Notes: generated by a model from the sequence alone, not told the origin. A DNA stretch of 16,084 nt from Eggerthellaceae bacterium UBA3686 (GCA_002371495.1 DFIX01000008.1:1-16084); one strand, 5' to 3'. Shown: positions 1 to 6,888, counted from the first letter of the stretch. Numbers and translations: made by a program.

Positions 1-64
1 CCCCGCCTGCGGAAACGCTCCGCTGCCTTTGAGGCACCGCCGATGCCGCTCCTATGGCAACGAA

Positions 65-174
65 GCGAATGCGCAGGTAGGGGCGTGACATGAGCGATTC
101 TGCAGGCACCTTCTTCAAAATATTCCAATGCTAGCCGAAGCCAAGCGAATGCGCGCCCCTACCTGCGCATTCGC
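65..174. repeat. Family C inverted repeat, 21-bp perfect arms
   Basis: Positions 65-85 begin GCGAATGCGCAGGTAGG, and the exact reverse complement of all 21 bases lies at 154-174, with 68 bp between the arms. The right copy is also a hairpin by itself: GCGAATGCGC (145-154) pairs with GCGCATTCGC (165-174) around a 10-base loop. A related copy, GCGAAAGCGCAGGTAGG, lies at 13245-13261 upstream of the transposase-like gene. This looks like a small non-coding dispersed repeat; its function is unknown. Confidence 0.75.
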
Positions 175-192
175 GGTGGGACGGATCGGAAG

Positions 193-220
193 CTGGCAAA
201 ATGGGGAGACTCCCTTTTAT
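193..220 (-). repeat. Family B palindromic repeat, possible tupC terminator
   Basis: The minus strand reads AAAAGGGAGTCTCCCC followed by ATTTTG, directly after the tupC stop codon. The core GGGAGTCTCCC folds into a short hairpin and the T-rich tail is weak, so it may end the tup transcript. Across 28 bp it matches 13167-13194 at 25 positions, so it belongs to a dispersed repeat family rather than being only a private terminator. Confidence 0.6.
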
Positions 221-224
221 AACA

Positions 225-938
225 TCAGACGGCCCAATACGAAAGGAATTCGCGGCCGGCATCACTCGAGGGATTCGTGAGCACGGCATCGGTAGGGCCG
301 TGCTCGACCACGCGGCCGGCGCTCAGCATGACGGCGCGCTCGGAAATGCGGCGCGCCTGCGATGGCGCGTGCGTGGCTGTGAGCACCAGGCAGCCGGTGC
401 GCTCGCGGTAAGCGCGCAACGCCTCTTCCACGAGCATCGTGCCTGCGATGTCCATCGAAGCCGTGGGTTCGTCGAGCAGCAGCACGTCGAGGTCTTGAAC
501 GAGCATGCGCGCAAGCGCCACGCGCTGTGCCTCGCCGCCGGAAAGACCCGACCCACGGTTGTCGGCCATGCCGGCCATACCGACCGCCTCGAGCGCTTCG
601 CGAACGCGCGCCTCGACTTCCCCGCGCGCCCTCGCGGAACCCTCGAGCGCCAATGCCACGTTGCGGAATACCGAGAACCCGAACACGTAGCTCTTCTGCG
701 GCATGTAGCCGACCGCCAAGCTCTCGCGCGTCGCATCGCCCTTTACGCCTAGGCGGCCAGCCGTTGTGGCCTCCACGCCCGACAACATCCTGATCAGCGT
801 TGATTTGCCACTCCCATTAGGCCCTACGAGCGCGTAGGAGAAGCCGGATTCGAGCGAAAGCGACTCCACATCAAGCACGGTGCGGTCGCCGTAGCGTTTC
901 TGCAAGCCCTCGATTTGAATAGTGAAATGGCTGCTCAT
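225..938 (-). CDS. tupC: Tungstate ABC transporter ATP-binding protein (TupC-like)
   Basis: This 237-residue ABC ATPase should power tungstate import on the cytoplasmic face of the TupB permease. The sequence shows Walker A GPNGSGKST (39-47), Q-loop Q81, signature LSGGE (132-136), Walker B VLLLDEPT (152-159) and the H-loop histidine H190, so all catalytic parts are present. The start is the ATG whose first four bases overlap the tupB stop (ATGA), which implies translational coupling. A longer in-frame reading through the tupB region is an artefact. Length is normal for the family. From the ATPase alone, molybdate or another oxyanion would be possible. The tungstate assignment comes from the adjoining TupA and TupB and from the nearby AOR operon. 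Confidence 0.9.
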   Translation of the reverse strand: MSSHFTIQIEGLQKRYGDRTVLDVESLSLESGFSYALVGPNGSGKSTLIRMLSGVEATTAGRLGVKGDATRESLAVGYMPQKSYVFGFSVFRNVALALEGSARARGEVEARVREALEAVGMAGMADNRGSGLSGGEAQRVALARMLVQDLDVLLLDEPTASMDIAGTMLVEEALRAYRERTGCLVLTATHAPSQARRISERAVMLSAGRVVEHGPTDAVLTNPSSDAGREFLSYWAV

Positions 939-1678
939 TTGCCACCGCCCCCCAGCTTGCCGCCACGAGACGAGCTCCAAGCGCCCTGTGCCTCGGGAGC
1001 GGATGTGCGCTCCTGCAACGAGAGCGCAATCGAGTTGACGATGAACGACACGACGAGCAGCACGATGCCCAGCGCCACGGCGTACTCGAAATGCCCCATG
1101 TTGGTCTCGAGCATGATGGCGGTGGTCATGACGCGGGTCTTGTACTGCACGTTGCCGCCCACGAGCATGACGGCGCCCACTTCGCCGATCGAGCGGCCGA
1201 ATGCCACGAACATGATCGAGAGCAGCTGCGAACGGCATTCGTAGAGCAGGCACAGCAGTTCGCGTCGCCGCGTAAGCCCCACGCCGTGCGCCGTCTCGTG
1301 CACGAGCGGCGCCACACCCGAGATGGCCGTGGCCGAAAGACCGCAGACAATGGGCGTGATGAGCACGACCTGGGCGATGACCATCGCCGGCAACGTGTAC
1401 AGCAGACGCAGCGTGCCCAGCGGACCCGAACGCGACAAGATGAAGAACACGATGAGGCCGGCCAACACAGGCGGCAGGCCCATGAGCGTGTTGAGTATGC
1501 GCATGACAAGGCGTTTCCCGGGGAAACGGTACAGCCCAACGCACACGCCGAGCGGCACACCTATCGCAGTGGAGATGACCGTCGAGAAGGCGGACATCTG
1601 CAGGGTCAGAATTACGATTTGCGATAGCTCGCTGCCCGGCGTGAGCAGAAGGCTGAATGCTTGAAAGAGCTCTTCCAT
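935..1678 (-). CDS. tupB: Tungstate ABC transporter permease (TupB-like)
   Basis: This 247-residue membrane protein forms the tungstate channel with TupC. Hydrophobic segments are visible at roughly 20-49, 62-82, 92-118, 150-160 and 197-221. The segment AFGRSIGEVGAVMLVGGN (159-176), followed by TRVMTTAIMLET, fits the cytoplasmic coupling loop that contacts the ATPase, and MGLPPVLAGL (66-75) is typical of TupB-type permeases. The last 25 residues are Ser/Gly-rich and weakly conserved in character. No good Shine-Dalgarno sequence precedes the ATG, so the exact start is less certain. The gene follows tupA after a hairpin and overlaps tupC by 4 nt. Confidence 0.9.
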   Translation of the reverse strand: MEELFQAFSLLLTPGSELSQIVILTLQMSAFSTVISTAIGVPLGVCVGLYRFPGKRLVMRILNTLMGLPPVLAGLIVFFILSRSGPLGTLRLLYTLPAMVIAQVVLITPIVCGLSATAISGVAPLVHETAHGVGLTRRRELLCLLYECRSQLLSIMFVAFGRSIGEVGAVMLVGGNVQYKTRVMTTAIMLETNMGHFEYAVALGIVLLVVSFIVNSIALSLQERTSAPEAQGAWSSSRGGKLGGGGK

Positions 1679-1708
1679 GATGGAAGGCTTGCCAGAAGCG
1701 AATCGTCA

Positions 1709-1740
1709 TGCGCCAGCCGGGGCTTGGCCCGGCTGGCGCA
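1709..1740 (-). terminator. Intercistronic hairpin between tupA and tupB
   Basis: TGCGCCAGCCGGG (1709-1721) and CCCGGCTGGCGCA (1728-1740) are perfect 13-bp reverse complements around a 6-base loop. No U-tract follows on the minus strand, so it is more likely an attenuator or an mRNA-stabilising 3' end for tupA than a full terminator. It would fit the need for more binding protein than permease. Confidence 0.65.
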
Positions 1741-1763
1741 ACGCTTTTGGTAGCCGAACTCGA

Positions 1764-2852
1764 TTAAGCGGCAGCAGCCGAAGACGAAGCAGCCTCGGCA
1801 CTCTCGGAAGCCGCCTCCGCGCTGGCGGAAGCCGCCTCATCGCTGGCAGGAGCAGCCTCGGCGCTGGCCGAAGCGGCAGAACCGCTTTCCTCGAGCAGGA
1901 AGAACAGCGGCTCGCCGTACTCTTCGACGCCGTACTGGGCGATGAGCTCGGAGGCCTTGGCGCCCGTCATCCACTCGATGAAGGCGTTGGCGCCGTCGAT
2001 GTTGGTATCGGGCCACTTCTCGGGGCTGATGGCGATCATCGTGTAGGTGTTCTTCATGTCATCGGACTCGCCCAGCAGGATTTCCAGCGACTCCTTGGCA
2101 TCGTTGCTGAGGAACGTGCCCTTGTCGGACAGCGTGTAGCCCTGGCGCTCGGCGGCCTGGGTCAGCGTCGCGCCCATGCCTGCGCCGGCGTTAACGTACC
2201 AGTCCTGGCCCTCGGGGGTGACGCCAGCGGCTTCCCAAATCTGCAGCTCCTTCTTGTTGGTGCCGGAGTCGTCACCGCGCGACACGAAGGTCTGGCCGGA
2301 ATCGGCAATCTTCTTGAACGCGTCAGCGGCAGTTGCGCAGTCCTTGATGCCCGCAGGGTCATCGGCGGGGCCGACGATGACGAAGTAGTTGTACATGAAC
2401 GGCACGCGCTCGACGCCGAAGCCAGCATTGACGAACTCTTCCTCGCTCGCCTTGGCGTGGACCAGCAGCGCGTCAGCGTCGCCCGTCTCGCCCTTCTTGA
2501 TGGCAGCACCGGTACCGGCCGAGGTGACCTCCATCGTGTAGCCCGTGTCCTCTTCGAAGTAGGGCTGCAGGTACGGCAGCAGACCCGAGTCGTTCACCGA
2601 CGTGGTGGTCGAGATGCGCAGCACCTTGGCATCGGCGGCAGCCGGCGAGGCAGCTTCTGAGGAAGCGGCTTCGCTCGACGCGGAGGCACTCTCGGACGAG
2701 GCGCTCGCCTCGCTCGACGCGGCCGACGACGAAGCCGATGCCGATGCGCTCGAAGCAGAGCCCGAGCCGCTCGAGCATGCGACCAGGAACAGCGCGAAGA
2801 TCGCTGCGAACGAGGCCACGAGCAGAGCCTTGAACTTAGTGGTGTTCTTCAT
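1764..2852 (-). CDS. tupA: Tungstate-binding lipoprotein (TupA-like), Ser/Ala-rich at both ends
   Basis: This 362-residue protein is the extracytoplasmic substrate-binding component. It starts with a lysine-containing signal peptide and the lipobox LVAC (23-26), so C26 should be lipidated. Residues 27-73 are a Ser/Ala/Glu low-complexity linker. The binding domain covers about 77-322 and contains TTTSVNDSGLL (82-92), SAGTGAAIKKGETGDADALL (111-130), YNYFVIVGP (154-162) and SRGDDSGTNKKEL (191-203), all characteristic of TupA-type tungstate binders. The tail, 323-362, is again Ser/Ala/Glu-rich, which is unusual. The start ATG follows AGGGAAGG at good spacing and is the only start that gives a proper signal peptide. 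It is the first gene of tupA-tupB-tupC. Molybdate or WtpA-type specificity is less likely given the TTTS motif. Confidence 0.92.
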   Translation of the reverse strand: MKNTTKFKALLVASFAAIFALFLVACSSGSGSASSASASASSSAASSEASASSESASASSEAASSEAASPAAADAKVLRISTTTSVNDSGLLPYLQPYFEEDTGYTMEVTSAGTGAAIKKGETGDADALLVHAKASEEEFVNAGFGVERVPFMYNYFVIVGPADDPAGIKDCATAADAFKKIADSGQTFVSRGDDSGTNKKELQIWEAAGVTPEGQDWYVNAGAGMGATLTQAAERQGYTLSDKGTFLSNDAKESLEILLGESDDMKNTYTMIAISPEKWPDTNIDGANAFIEWMTGAKASELIAQYGVEEYGEPLFFLLEESGSAASASAEAAPASDEAASASAEAASESAEAASSSAAAA

Positions 2853-2886
2853 GGTTTCCCTTCCCTCTGTTATCCCATGCGAAACG

Positions 2887-2916
2887 CGAAGCGGCGTGAC
2901 CCTATGCGCCGTTTCG
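2887..2916 (-). promoter_or_regulatory. Imperfect hairpin in tupA leader
   Basis: CGAAGCGGCG (2887-2896) and CGCCGTTTCG (2907-2916) can pair at nine of ten positions around a 10-base loop. The structure ends about 34 nt upstream of the tupA start. It could be a leader stem or an operator. It does not resemble a Moco/Tuco riboswitch as far as can be judged by eye. Confidence 0.3.
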
Positions 2917-2930
2917 TCACAGTTCAGATT

Positions 2931-2995
2931 ACTTCGTAACGGTTCGGCAGAGTGGTAAAACTTGCGAACGCGCGGGATAATTCCGTAAACGAAGT
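2931..2995. promoter_or_regulatory. Inverted repeat pair upstream of tupA (operator candidate)
   Basis: ACTTCGTAACGG (2931-2942) is repeated in inverted orientation as CCGTAAACGAAGT (2983-2995), differing only in the central A/T bases. The pair brackets the AT-richer stretch in which the tupA promoter would be expected. On the minus strand a weak promoter-like CTGACA and AATTAT pair lies here, with a long 19-bp spacer. A tungstate-responsive regulator would be a natural ligand; this is inference only. Confidence 0.35.
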
Positions 2996-3034
2996 TGTTT
3001 TTGTCAGAGAAATCTAAGTTGCAGCCGCGTAGTT

Positions 3035-4084
3035 TCACGAAACGAGCCAACGGTATGCGGTCGAACGGCCGGCGCCGAGCTTCTCGATCTCGCCGGCCTT
3101 GACCATCTTGCCTAGGGCGTTCTCGACCGTCGCCTCGCTGATATCGGGGTGCGCATCGAGCACCTGGCGCTTGGTCACAGGTGCGCCTGCCTGCTCGACG
3201 AAGGCGCGGACGCGCTCGGTTTTGCCGACGCCGCGCGTTGCGGCACCCCTCTCGAGCGCCTCGAACAGCCTGGCATGCGCTTCGTGAACGATTTCGAGCC
3301 AATACAGGACATACGGTTCGTAGTCGTTGCGCGAGCGGTCCCAACCCTCGACGCATGCGTTCAGGGCATTGTAGTAGTCCATGCCCGCCTCCTCGATGAT
3401 GCGGTCCACGCTCACGTAGCGCCACACGTCGAAGCCCGCCTTGGCAAGCAGCAAGTTCGCAAACAGGCGCGACACGCGGCCGTTACCCTCTTCGAACGGG
3501 CGGATGCACAGGAAATCGACCGCGAACACCGCGTTCAGGATAAGCGGGCTGCCTGCATCGGCGCTGAACGCGTCGGCCAGGCTGTCGCATGCTCCGCCGA
3601 GCACAAGCGGCGTCTCGAACGCCGTGATGGGACTGACGGGCATGGCCTGGACATGGCCGTCGACCTGCACGTACATGTAGTCCTTCTTGCGATAGCGGCT
3701 CTTGCGCCCAAGGTTGCGGTGGGCGTAAAGCGCTTCGTAGAACGCAAGGATGGTCGCCGTGCTGAGGCTGAGCTCGTCCGCGCGGTCCTCCACGAGCCCA
3801 AGCGCGTTCGAGTACCCGACGATCTGCGATTCGGTCTCGTCAGCTGGCTCGGCACCCGCCAACAGCTCGCGCGTGCGCTCGGCGCCCACGTAGAGCCCCT
3901 CTACGCGCGTCGAGGCGTCGACGTTGTCGAAATGCGCGCGCTCGGCCATTGCCGCGAGCTCGGCGGCATGCGTCGGCTTCAGCGCCTCGAGCTTACCGCG
4001 GTCCTCGTAAACTCTAACATTGGCATCGCCCACCTTGCCGTCGAACATATTCCTCGGCAGACGCCGGTAATCGAATGTGCGCAT
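3035..4084 (-). CDS. Fic-fold protein with C-terminal winged helix; catalytic His replaced by Arg
   Basis: This 349-residue protein has the class II Fic layout: an N-terminal inhibitory-helix motif STRVEG (58-63, pattern S-xxx-E-G), a Fic core with a flap-like segment YMYVQVDGHVQ, the motif at 195-206, and a C-terminal winged-helix domain (about 286-349). Active Fic enzymes carry HPFxEGNGRxxR and transfer AMP to proteins. Here the motif reads RPFEEGNGRVSR, with CGC (Arg195) where a His codon is expected, so normal AMPylation is doubtful. The ATP-binding part of the loop and the inhibitory glutamate E62 are kept. The start ATG follows an AGGGG stretch; longer readings run into the operator region. 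The gene is divergent from the oxidoreductase operon. A DNA-binding regulatory role is possible but not shown. Confidence 0.88.
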   Translation of the reverse strand: MRTFDYRRLPRNMFDGKVGDANVRVYEDRGKLEALKPTHAAELAAMAERAHFDNVDASTRVEGLYVGAERTRELLAGAEPADETESQIVGYSNALGLVEDRADELSLSTATILAFYEALYAHRNLGRKSRYRKKDYMYVQVDGHVQAMPVSPITAFETPLVLGGACDSLADAFSADAGSPLILNAVFAVDFLCIRPFEEGNGRVSRLFANLLLAKAGFDVWRYVSVDRIIEEAGMDYYNALNACVEGWDRSRNDYEPYVLYWLEIVHEAHARLFEALERGAATRGVGKTERVRAFVEQAGAPVTKRQVLDAHPDISEATVENALGKMVKAGEIEKLGAGRSTAYRWLVS

Positions 4085-4105
4085 GGTCCACCCCTGTCCA
4101 TACCC

Positions 4106-4138
4106 ATTAGGCAGAAAATCATTCCGTTTCTGCCTAAT
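4106..4138. promoter_or_regulatory. Perfect 12-bp inverted repeat, operator candidate
   Basis: ATTAGGCAGAAA (4106-4117) and TTTCTGCCTAAT (4127-4138) are exact reverse complements separated by 9 bp. The half-site centres are about two helical turns apart, as expected for a dimeric regulator binding one face of the DNA. The repeat lies between the divergent fic and oxidoreductase genes. Confidence 0.65.
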
Positions 4139-4168
4139 TGTATGCCAAAAACAGGCAGATACAGTCAA
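4137..4168 (-). promoter_or_regulatory. Candidate fic promoter
   Basis: On the minus strand TTGACT (4163-4168) and TACAAT (4137-4142) resemble -35 and -10 boxes, but the 20-bp spacer is longer than ideal. An AGGCAGA-type site falls between the boxes and another lies at the expected transcription start, so binding there would repress fic. Confidence 0.3.
4153..4159 (+). promoter_or_regulatory. Third AGGCAGA half-site
   Basis: AGGCAGA repeats the core of the 4106-4138 operator, 24 bp from its nearer half-site centre. The flanks differ (ACAGGCAGATA), so this is a weaker copy. Confidence 0.4.
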
Positions 4169-4199
4169 GTTAACCGAGCTTAATTTGCCAATCTTGGGC

Positions 4200-4210
4200 T
4201 TTCTGCCTAA
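4200..4210 (-). promoter_or_regulatory. Fourth half-site, upstream of the oxidoreductase operon
   Basis: TTTCTGCCTAA is an 11-of-11 copy of the right arm of the 4106-4138 inverted repeat. It lies 53 bp before the first start codon of the operon. TTGCCA (4185-4190), 17 bp before TAAAGC (4208-4213), is a weak promoter candidate that this site would cover. Confidence 0.5.
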
Positions 4211-4262
4211 AGCAGGTGATTGAATGAATCTGGGAGTAAACCAGAAGAGAAGGGGGCGTTCT

Positions 4263-4739
4263 ATGGCTAAACAACTAGTCGTGGACCCGAAGAAGTGCGT
4301 CAGCTGCCGCACGTGCGAGCTCGTCTGCTCGTTCAAGCACAACGAGGAATTCAATCCCCGCTTGAGCAACGTCAGCGTGTTCCACTACGAAGAAGCAGCT
4401 ATCACGGTACCCATCATGTGCATGCAGTGCGACGAAGCCGCCTGCGCGGCAATTTGCCCGACCGGCGCGCTGAAGCGCAACGCCGACGGCGTCGTCACGC
4501 ACGATGCGAACAAGTGCATCGTATGCAAGATGTGCGTCAGCGCCTGCCCCCTGGGCAACGTGTCGTACTCGGTCGCCAAGAAGAAGATCTTCAAGTGCGA
4601 CCTGTGCGACGGCGAGACCTGGTGCGCCGTGCACTGCCCGACAGGCGCCATCAGCGTCGTCGACCCCGACGAGGTTCCCGATAAGAAGAAGCTCGCCGCT
4701 GACAAGATGAAGGCGGCCGTCGAGGAGGTGTGCGCATAA
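4263..4739 (+). CDS. Four-cluster ferredoxin subunit of tungsten oxidoreductase (AOR small subunit)
   Basis: This 158-residue iron-sulfur protein is likely the electron-transfer subunit bound to the AOR catalytic subunit encoded next. Sixteen cysteines fall into four [4Fe-4S] motifs: C12/15/18/22, C53/56/61/65, C85/88/91/95 and C112/115/121/125, which is the HycB/DmsB-like polyferredoxin layout. The start chosen is the ATG after AGAAGGGGG. An upstream ATG at 4224 would add a basic stretch with no family character. The gene ends TAATG, overlapping the AOR start by one base, which indicates tight coupling. Related subunits are WorS-type proteins of bifurcating tungsten oxidoreductases and BamC of class II benzoyl-CoA reductase. 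The absence of other bam genes favours the former. Confidence 0.9.
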   Translation: MAKQLVVDPKKCVSCRTCELVCSFKHNEEFNPRLSNVSVFHYEEAAITVPIMCMQCDEAACAAICPTGALKRNADGVVTHDANKCIVCKMCVSACPLGNVSYSVAKKKIFKCDLCDGETWCAVHCPTGAISVVDPDEVPDKKKLAADKMKAAVEEVCA

Positions 4740-6550
4740 TGACACGCGGAAATGGCTGGGTCGGGACGATCCTTCGCGTCAACCTGACCGACGGCACCAT
4801 CAAGAAGGAACCGCTTAACATGAAGGACGCCAACGATTTCGTGGGCGCCCGCGGCCTGGGCACCAAGTACTACTGCAACGAGGTCGATCCCAAGGTCGAT
4901 CCGCTTTCGCCCGAAAACAAGATGATCTTCATGACCGGCCCGCTGACCGGCACCGCCGCCTGCTCGGCCGGCCGCTACGAGGTCGTCTCGAAGGCGCCTC
5001 TGACCGGCATCATCGGCGCCGCTAACTCCGGCGGCCATTTCGGCCCCGAGCTGAAGTACGCCGGCTACGACGGCATCATCTTCGAGGGCAAGGCCGACCA
5101 TCCCGTCTACCTGCACATCGACGACGAGCTCGTCGAGCTGCTCGACGCCACCGACCTGTGGGGCCAGGGCGTGCATCCGGTCACGGAAGCCATGGAAGAG
5201 CGCCACGGCAAAGTCCGCGTCGCCACCATCGGCACCCCGGGCGAGCGCGGCGTGCTGTTCGCCGCCATCATGAACGACAAGAACCGCGCTGCCGGCCGTG
5301 GCGGCATGGGCGCCGTCATGGGCTCCAAGAACCTGAAGGCCGTCGTCGTGCGCGGCACGGGCGGCGTGAAGGTCGCCAACCCCGAGGGCTTCATGAACGA
5401 GATCACCCGCGCCCGCACCATGCTGCGCGAGCATCCCGTCACGGGCGCCGGCCTGGGCGCACTGGGCACCGAGGTCCTCGTGAACATGATCAACGAAGTG
5501 GGCGGCCTGCCACTGCACAACGCCCGCGACGGCGCGTTCTGGGACAAGGCCGACGATACGTCCGGCGAGCGTCTGGCCCAGACGTATCTCGTTAAGAACC
5601 AGGGCTGCTTCGGCTGCACCATCGCCTGCGGCCGCGTGACCAAGATCGAGGGTCGCGGCAACCTTGACGGCTTCGGTGAGGGCCCCGAGTACGAGGCCGG
5701 CTGGTCCTACGGCGCCGCCTGCGGCGTGAACGACCTGGGCGCCATCGTCAAGGCCAACTTCATCTGCAACGAGCAGGGCATGGACCCGATCACCCTGGGC
5801 TCGACTGTCGCCTGCGCGATGGAGCTCTTCGAGATGGGCGCCATCCCCGAGTCCGACATCGGCTTCCCGCTGCGCTTCGGTGACGCAGAGGCCATGGTCA
5901 AGATCACGCAGATGTGCGCCGACGGCGAGGGCTTCGGCAACGTCATCGGCCTCGGCTCGTACCGCCTGGCCGAGAAGTACGGTCATCCCGAGCTGTCGAT
6001 GTCCACTAAGAAGCAGGAAATGCCGGCCTACGACGGCCGCGCCATCCAGGGCATCGGCCTTGAGTACGCAACGTCCAACCGCGGCGGCTGCCACGTGCGC
6101 GGCTACATGATCTCGCCCGAGGTCATGGGCATTCCCGTGAAGATGGACCCGCTGACCACCGAGGGCAAGGGCGCCATGCTCAAGACCTTCCAAGACCTGA
6201 CGGCGCTCTGCGACTCCACCGGCATCTGCCTGTTCACCACGTTCGGCATCGGCCTGCCCGAGATCGCCGGCCAGTACCGCGAGGCCGTGGGCTCCACCGA
6301 GACCGACGAAGAGATCCTGCTTAAGGGCGAGCGCATCTGGAACCTCGAGAAGCGCTTCAACCTCGAAGCCGGCGTCGAGAAGGACACGCTGCCGCCGCGT
6401 CTGCTGCGCGAGGCGCTGCCGTCTGGCCCCGCCAAGGGCAAGGTCAACGAGCTGCAGACCATGCTGGCCGACTACTACGAGGCCCGCAACTGGACTGCCG
6501 ACGGCATCCCGACGCAGGAGAAGCTCGACGAACTGAGCATCACGTACTAG
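4739..6550 (+). CDS. aor: Tungsten-dependent aldehyde:ferredoxin oxidoreductase family catalytic subunit
   Basis: This 603-residue enzyme belongs to the AOR family, which oxidises aldehydes to carboxylic acids at a tungsten bis-pterin centre. Visible family features are the pterin-binding ANSGGHFG (95-102), the cluster ligands CFGCTIAC (290-297) with the distal C497 in DSTGIC, GPEYEAG (315-321) holding the acidic residue E317, and ATSNRGGCHVR (444-454) with H452 in the position of the active-site histidine of Pyrococcus AOR. Length matches the family (about 600). The ATG at 4739 is preferred because AGGAGG at 4723-4728 is properly spaced for it and not for the upstream in-frame GTG. The substrate cannot be read from sequence. 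Neighbouring subunits indicate a NAD-linked, possibly bifurcating, complex. Class II benzoyl-CoA reductase BamB is a less likely alternative. Confidence 0.93.
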   Translation: MTRGNGWVGTILRVNLTDGTIKKEPLNMKDANDFVGARGLGTKYYCNEVDPKVDPLSPENKMIFMTGPLTGTAACSAGRYEVVSKAPLTGIIGAANSGGHFGPELKYAGYDGIIFEGKADHPVYLHIDDELVELLDATDLWGQGVHPVTEAMEERHGKVRVATIGTPGERGVLFAAIMNDKNRAAGRGGMGAVMGSKNLKAVVVRGTGGVKVANPEGFMNEITRARTMLREHPVTGAGLGALGTEVLVNMINEVGGLPLHNARDGAFWDKADDTSGERLAQTYLVKNQGCFGCTIACGRVTKIEGRGNLDGFGEGPEYEAGWSYGAACGVNDLGAIVKANFICNEQGMDPITLGSTVACAMELFEMGAIPESDIGFPLRFGDAEAMVKITQMCADGEGFGNVIGLGSYRLAEKYGHPELSMSTKKQEMPAYDGRAIQGIGLEYATSNRGGCHVRGYMISPEVMGIPVKMDPLTTEGKGAMLKTFQDLTALCDSTGICLFTTFGIGLPEIAGQYREAVGSTETDEEILLKGERIWNLEKRFNLEAGVEKDTLPPRLLREALPSGPAKGKVNELQTMLADYYEARNWTADGIPTQEKLDELSITY

Positions 6551-6560
6551 TCGAATGCGA

Positions 6561-6599
6561 AAAATGTGTAAAAGGGGTCTGACCCCTTTTACACATTTT
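6561..6599. repeat. Family A palindrome, copy 1 (39 bp perfect)
   Basis: The arms are 19 bp and perfect around a single central T at 6580; the core is AAAAGGGGTCTGACCCCTTT. The hairpin ends in T-rich DNA and could terminate transcription in either direction. It lies inside an apparent operon, between the AOR stop and the Shine-Dalgarno of the MoaD-like gene, so it may lower expression of the downstream genes. Confidence 0.9.
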
Positions 6600-6614
6600 G
6601 AAGGAGACGCGGCT

Positions 6615-6887
6615 ATGCTCGTCAAGTTCTTCGCCACATACCGCCAGATTGCTGGCTGCAAATCATGCGACGTTCCTGCGCCCGGGAACGTCCTTGCACT
6701 TATGGAAGCGCTCTCTAAGCGCTGGCCCGAATTTAGAAACCTCATCTTGAACGAGGACGGCACCGACAAGGGCGACGACGTCATCATCATGGTGAACGGC
6801 CGCCACATCGACCATCTGGACGGCGTGGCCACCAAGCTCACCGAAGACGATTACGTCGCCGTCACCCCGCTCGTTGCCGGAGGGTAA
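6615..6887 (+). CDS. MoaD/ThiS-like sulfur carrier protein
   Basis: This 90-residue protein has the ubiquitin-like MoaD form and ends in AGG (88-90), the diglycine tail that is adenylated and then thiocarboxylated to deliver sulfur for the pterin dithiolene. Typical features are VKFFATYRQIAG near the N-terminus and DDYVAVTPLVAGG at the C-terminus. GAAGGAG ends 8 nt before the ATG at 6615. An upstream in-frame start would draw its N-terminus from the palindrome at 6561-6599 and is rejected. Placement directly after the AOR gene matches many archaeal and bacterial AOR loci and suggests a carrier dedicated to the tungsten cofactor. The ThiF/MoeB-like gene at 10261 is its likely activating enzyme. 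Confidence 0.9.
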   Translation: MLVKFFATYRQIAGCKSCDVPAPGNVLALMEALSKRWPEFRNLILNEDGTDKGDDVIIMVNGRHIDHLDGVATKLTEDDYVAVTPLVAGG

Positions 6888-6888
6888 A

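Larger units (their letters stand above)
1..224. other. Intergenic left edge with repeats, no gene
   Basis: No convincing coding region is visible here. The open frames that run through are short or antisense to tupC. The stretch holds an inverted-repeat pair (65-85 and 154-174) and a REP-like palindrome (193-220), listed separately. The window edge cuts off whatever lies further left. Confidence 0.6.

Noticed and set aside
65..220. CRISPR array at the left edge
   Set aside because: The repeats are inverted, few and unequally spaced, with no series of direct repeats and spacers.
2853..3034. Moco/Tuco riboswitch upstream of tupA
   Set aside because: Only a simple imperfect stem is visible; the multi-helix pattern of that riboswitch could not be recognised.
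3035..4084. Fic toxin of a toxin-antitoxin pair
   Set aside because: No small antitoxin gene adjoins it, the inhibitory motif is already inside the protein, and the catalytic His is missing.
6555..6614. Longer N-terminus for the MoaD-like protein starting at 6555
   Set aside because: Those codons lie in the palindromic repeat. The ATG at 6615 has a good Shine-Dalgarno and starts at the family's usual first strand.
4385..6841. Very long open frame on the minus strand opposite the AOR gene
   Set aside because: It is antisense to clearly recognisable AOR, ferredoxin and MoaD-like genes. Its His/Ala/Gly/Val-rich product is typical of the reverse frame of high-GC codons.
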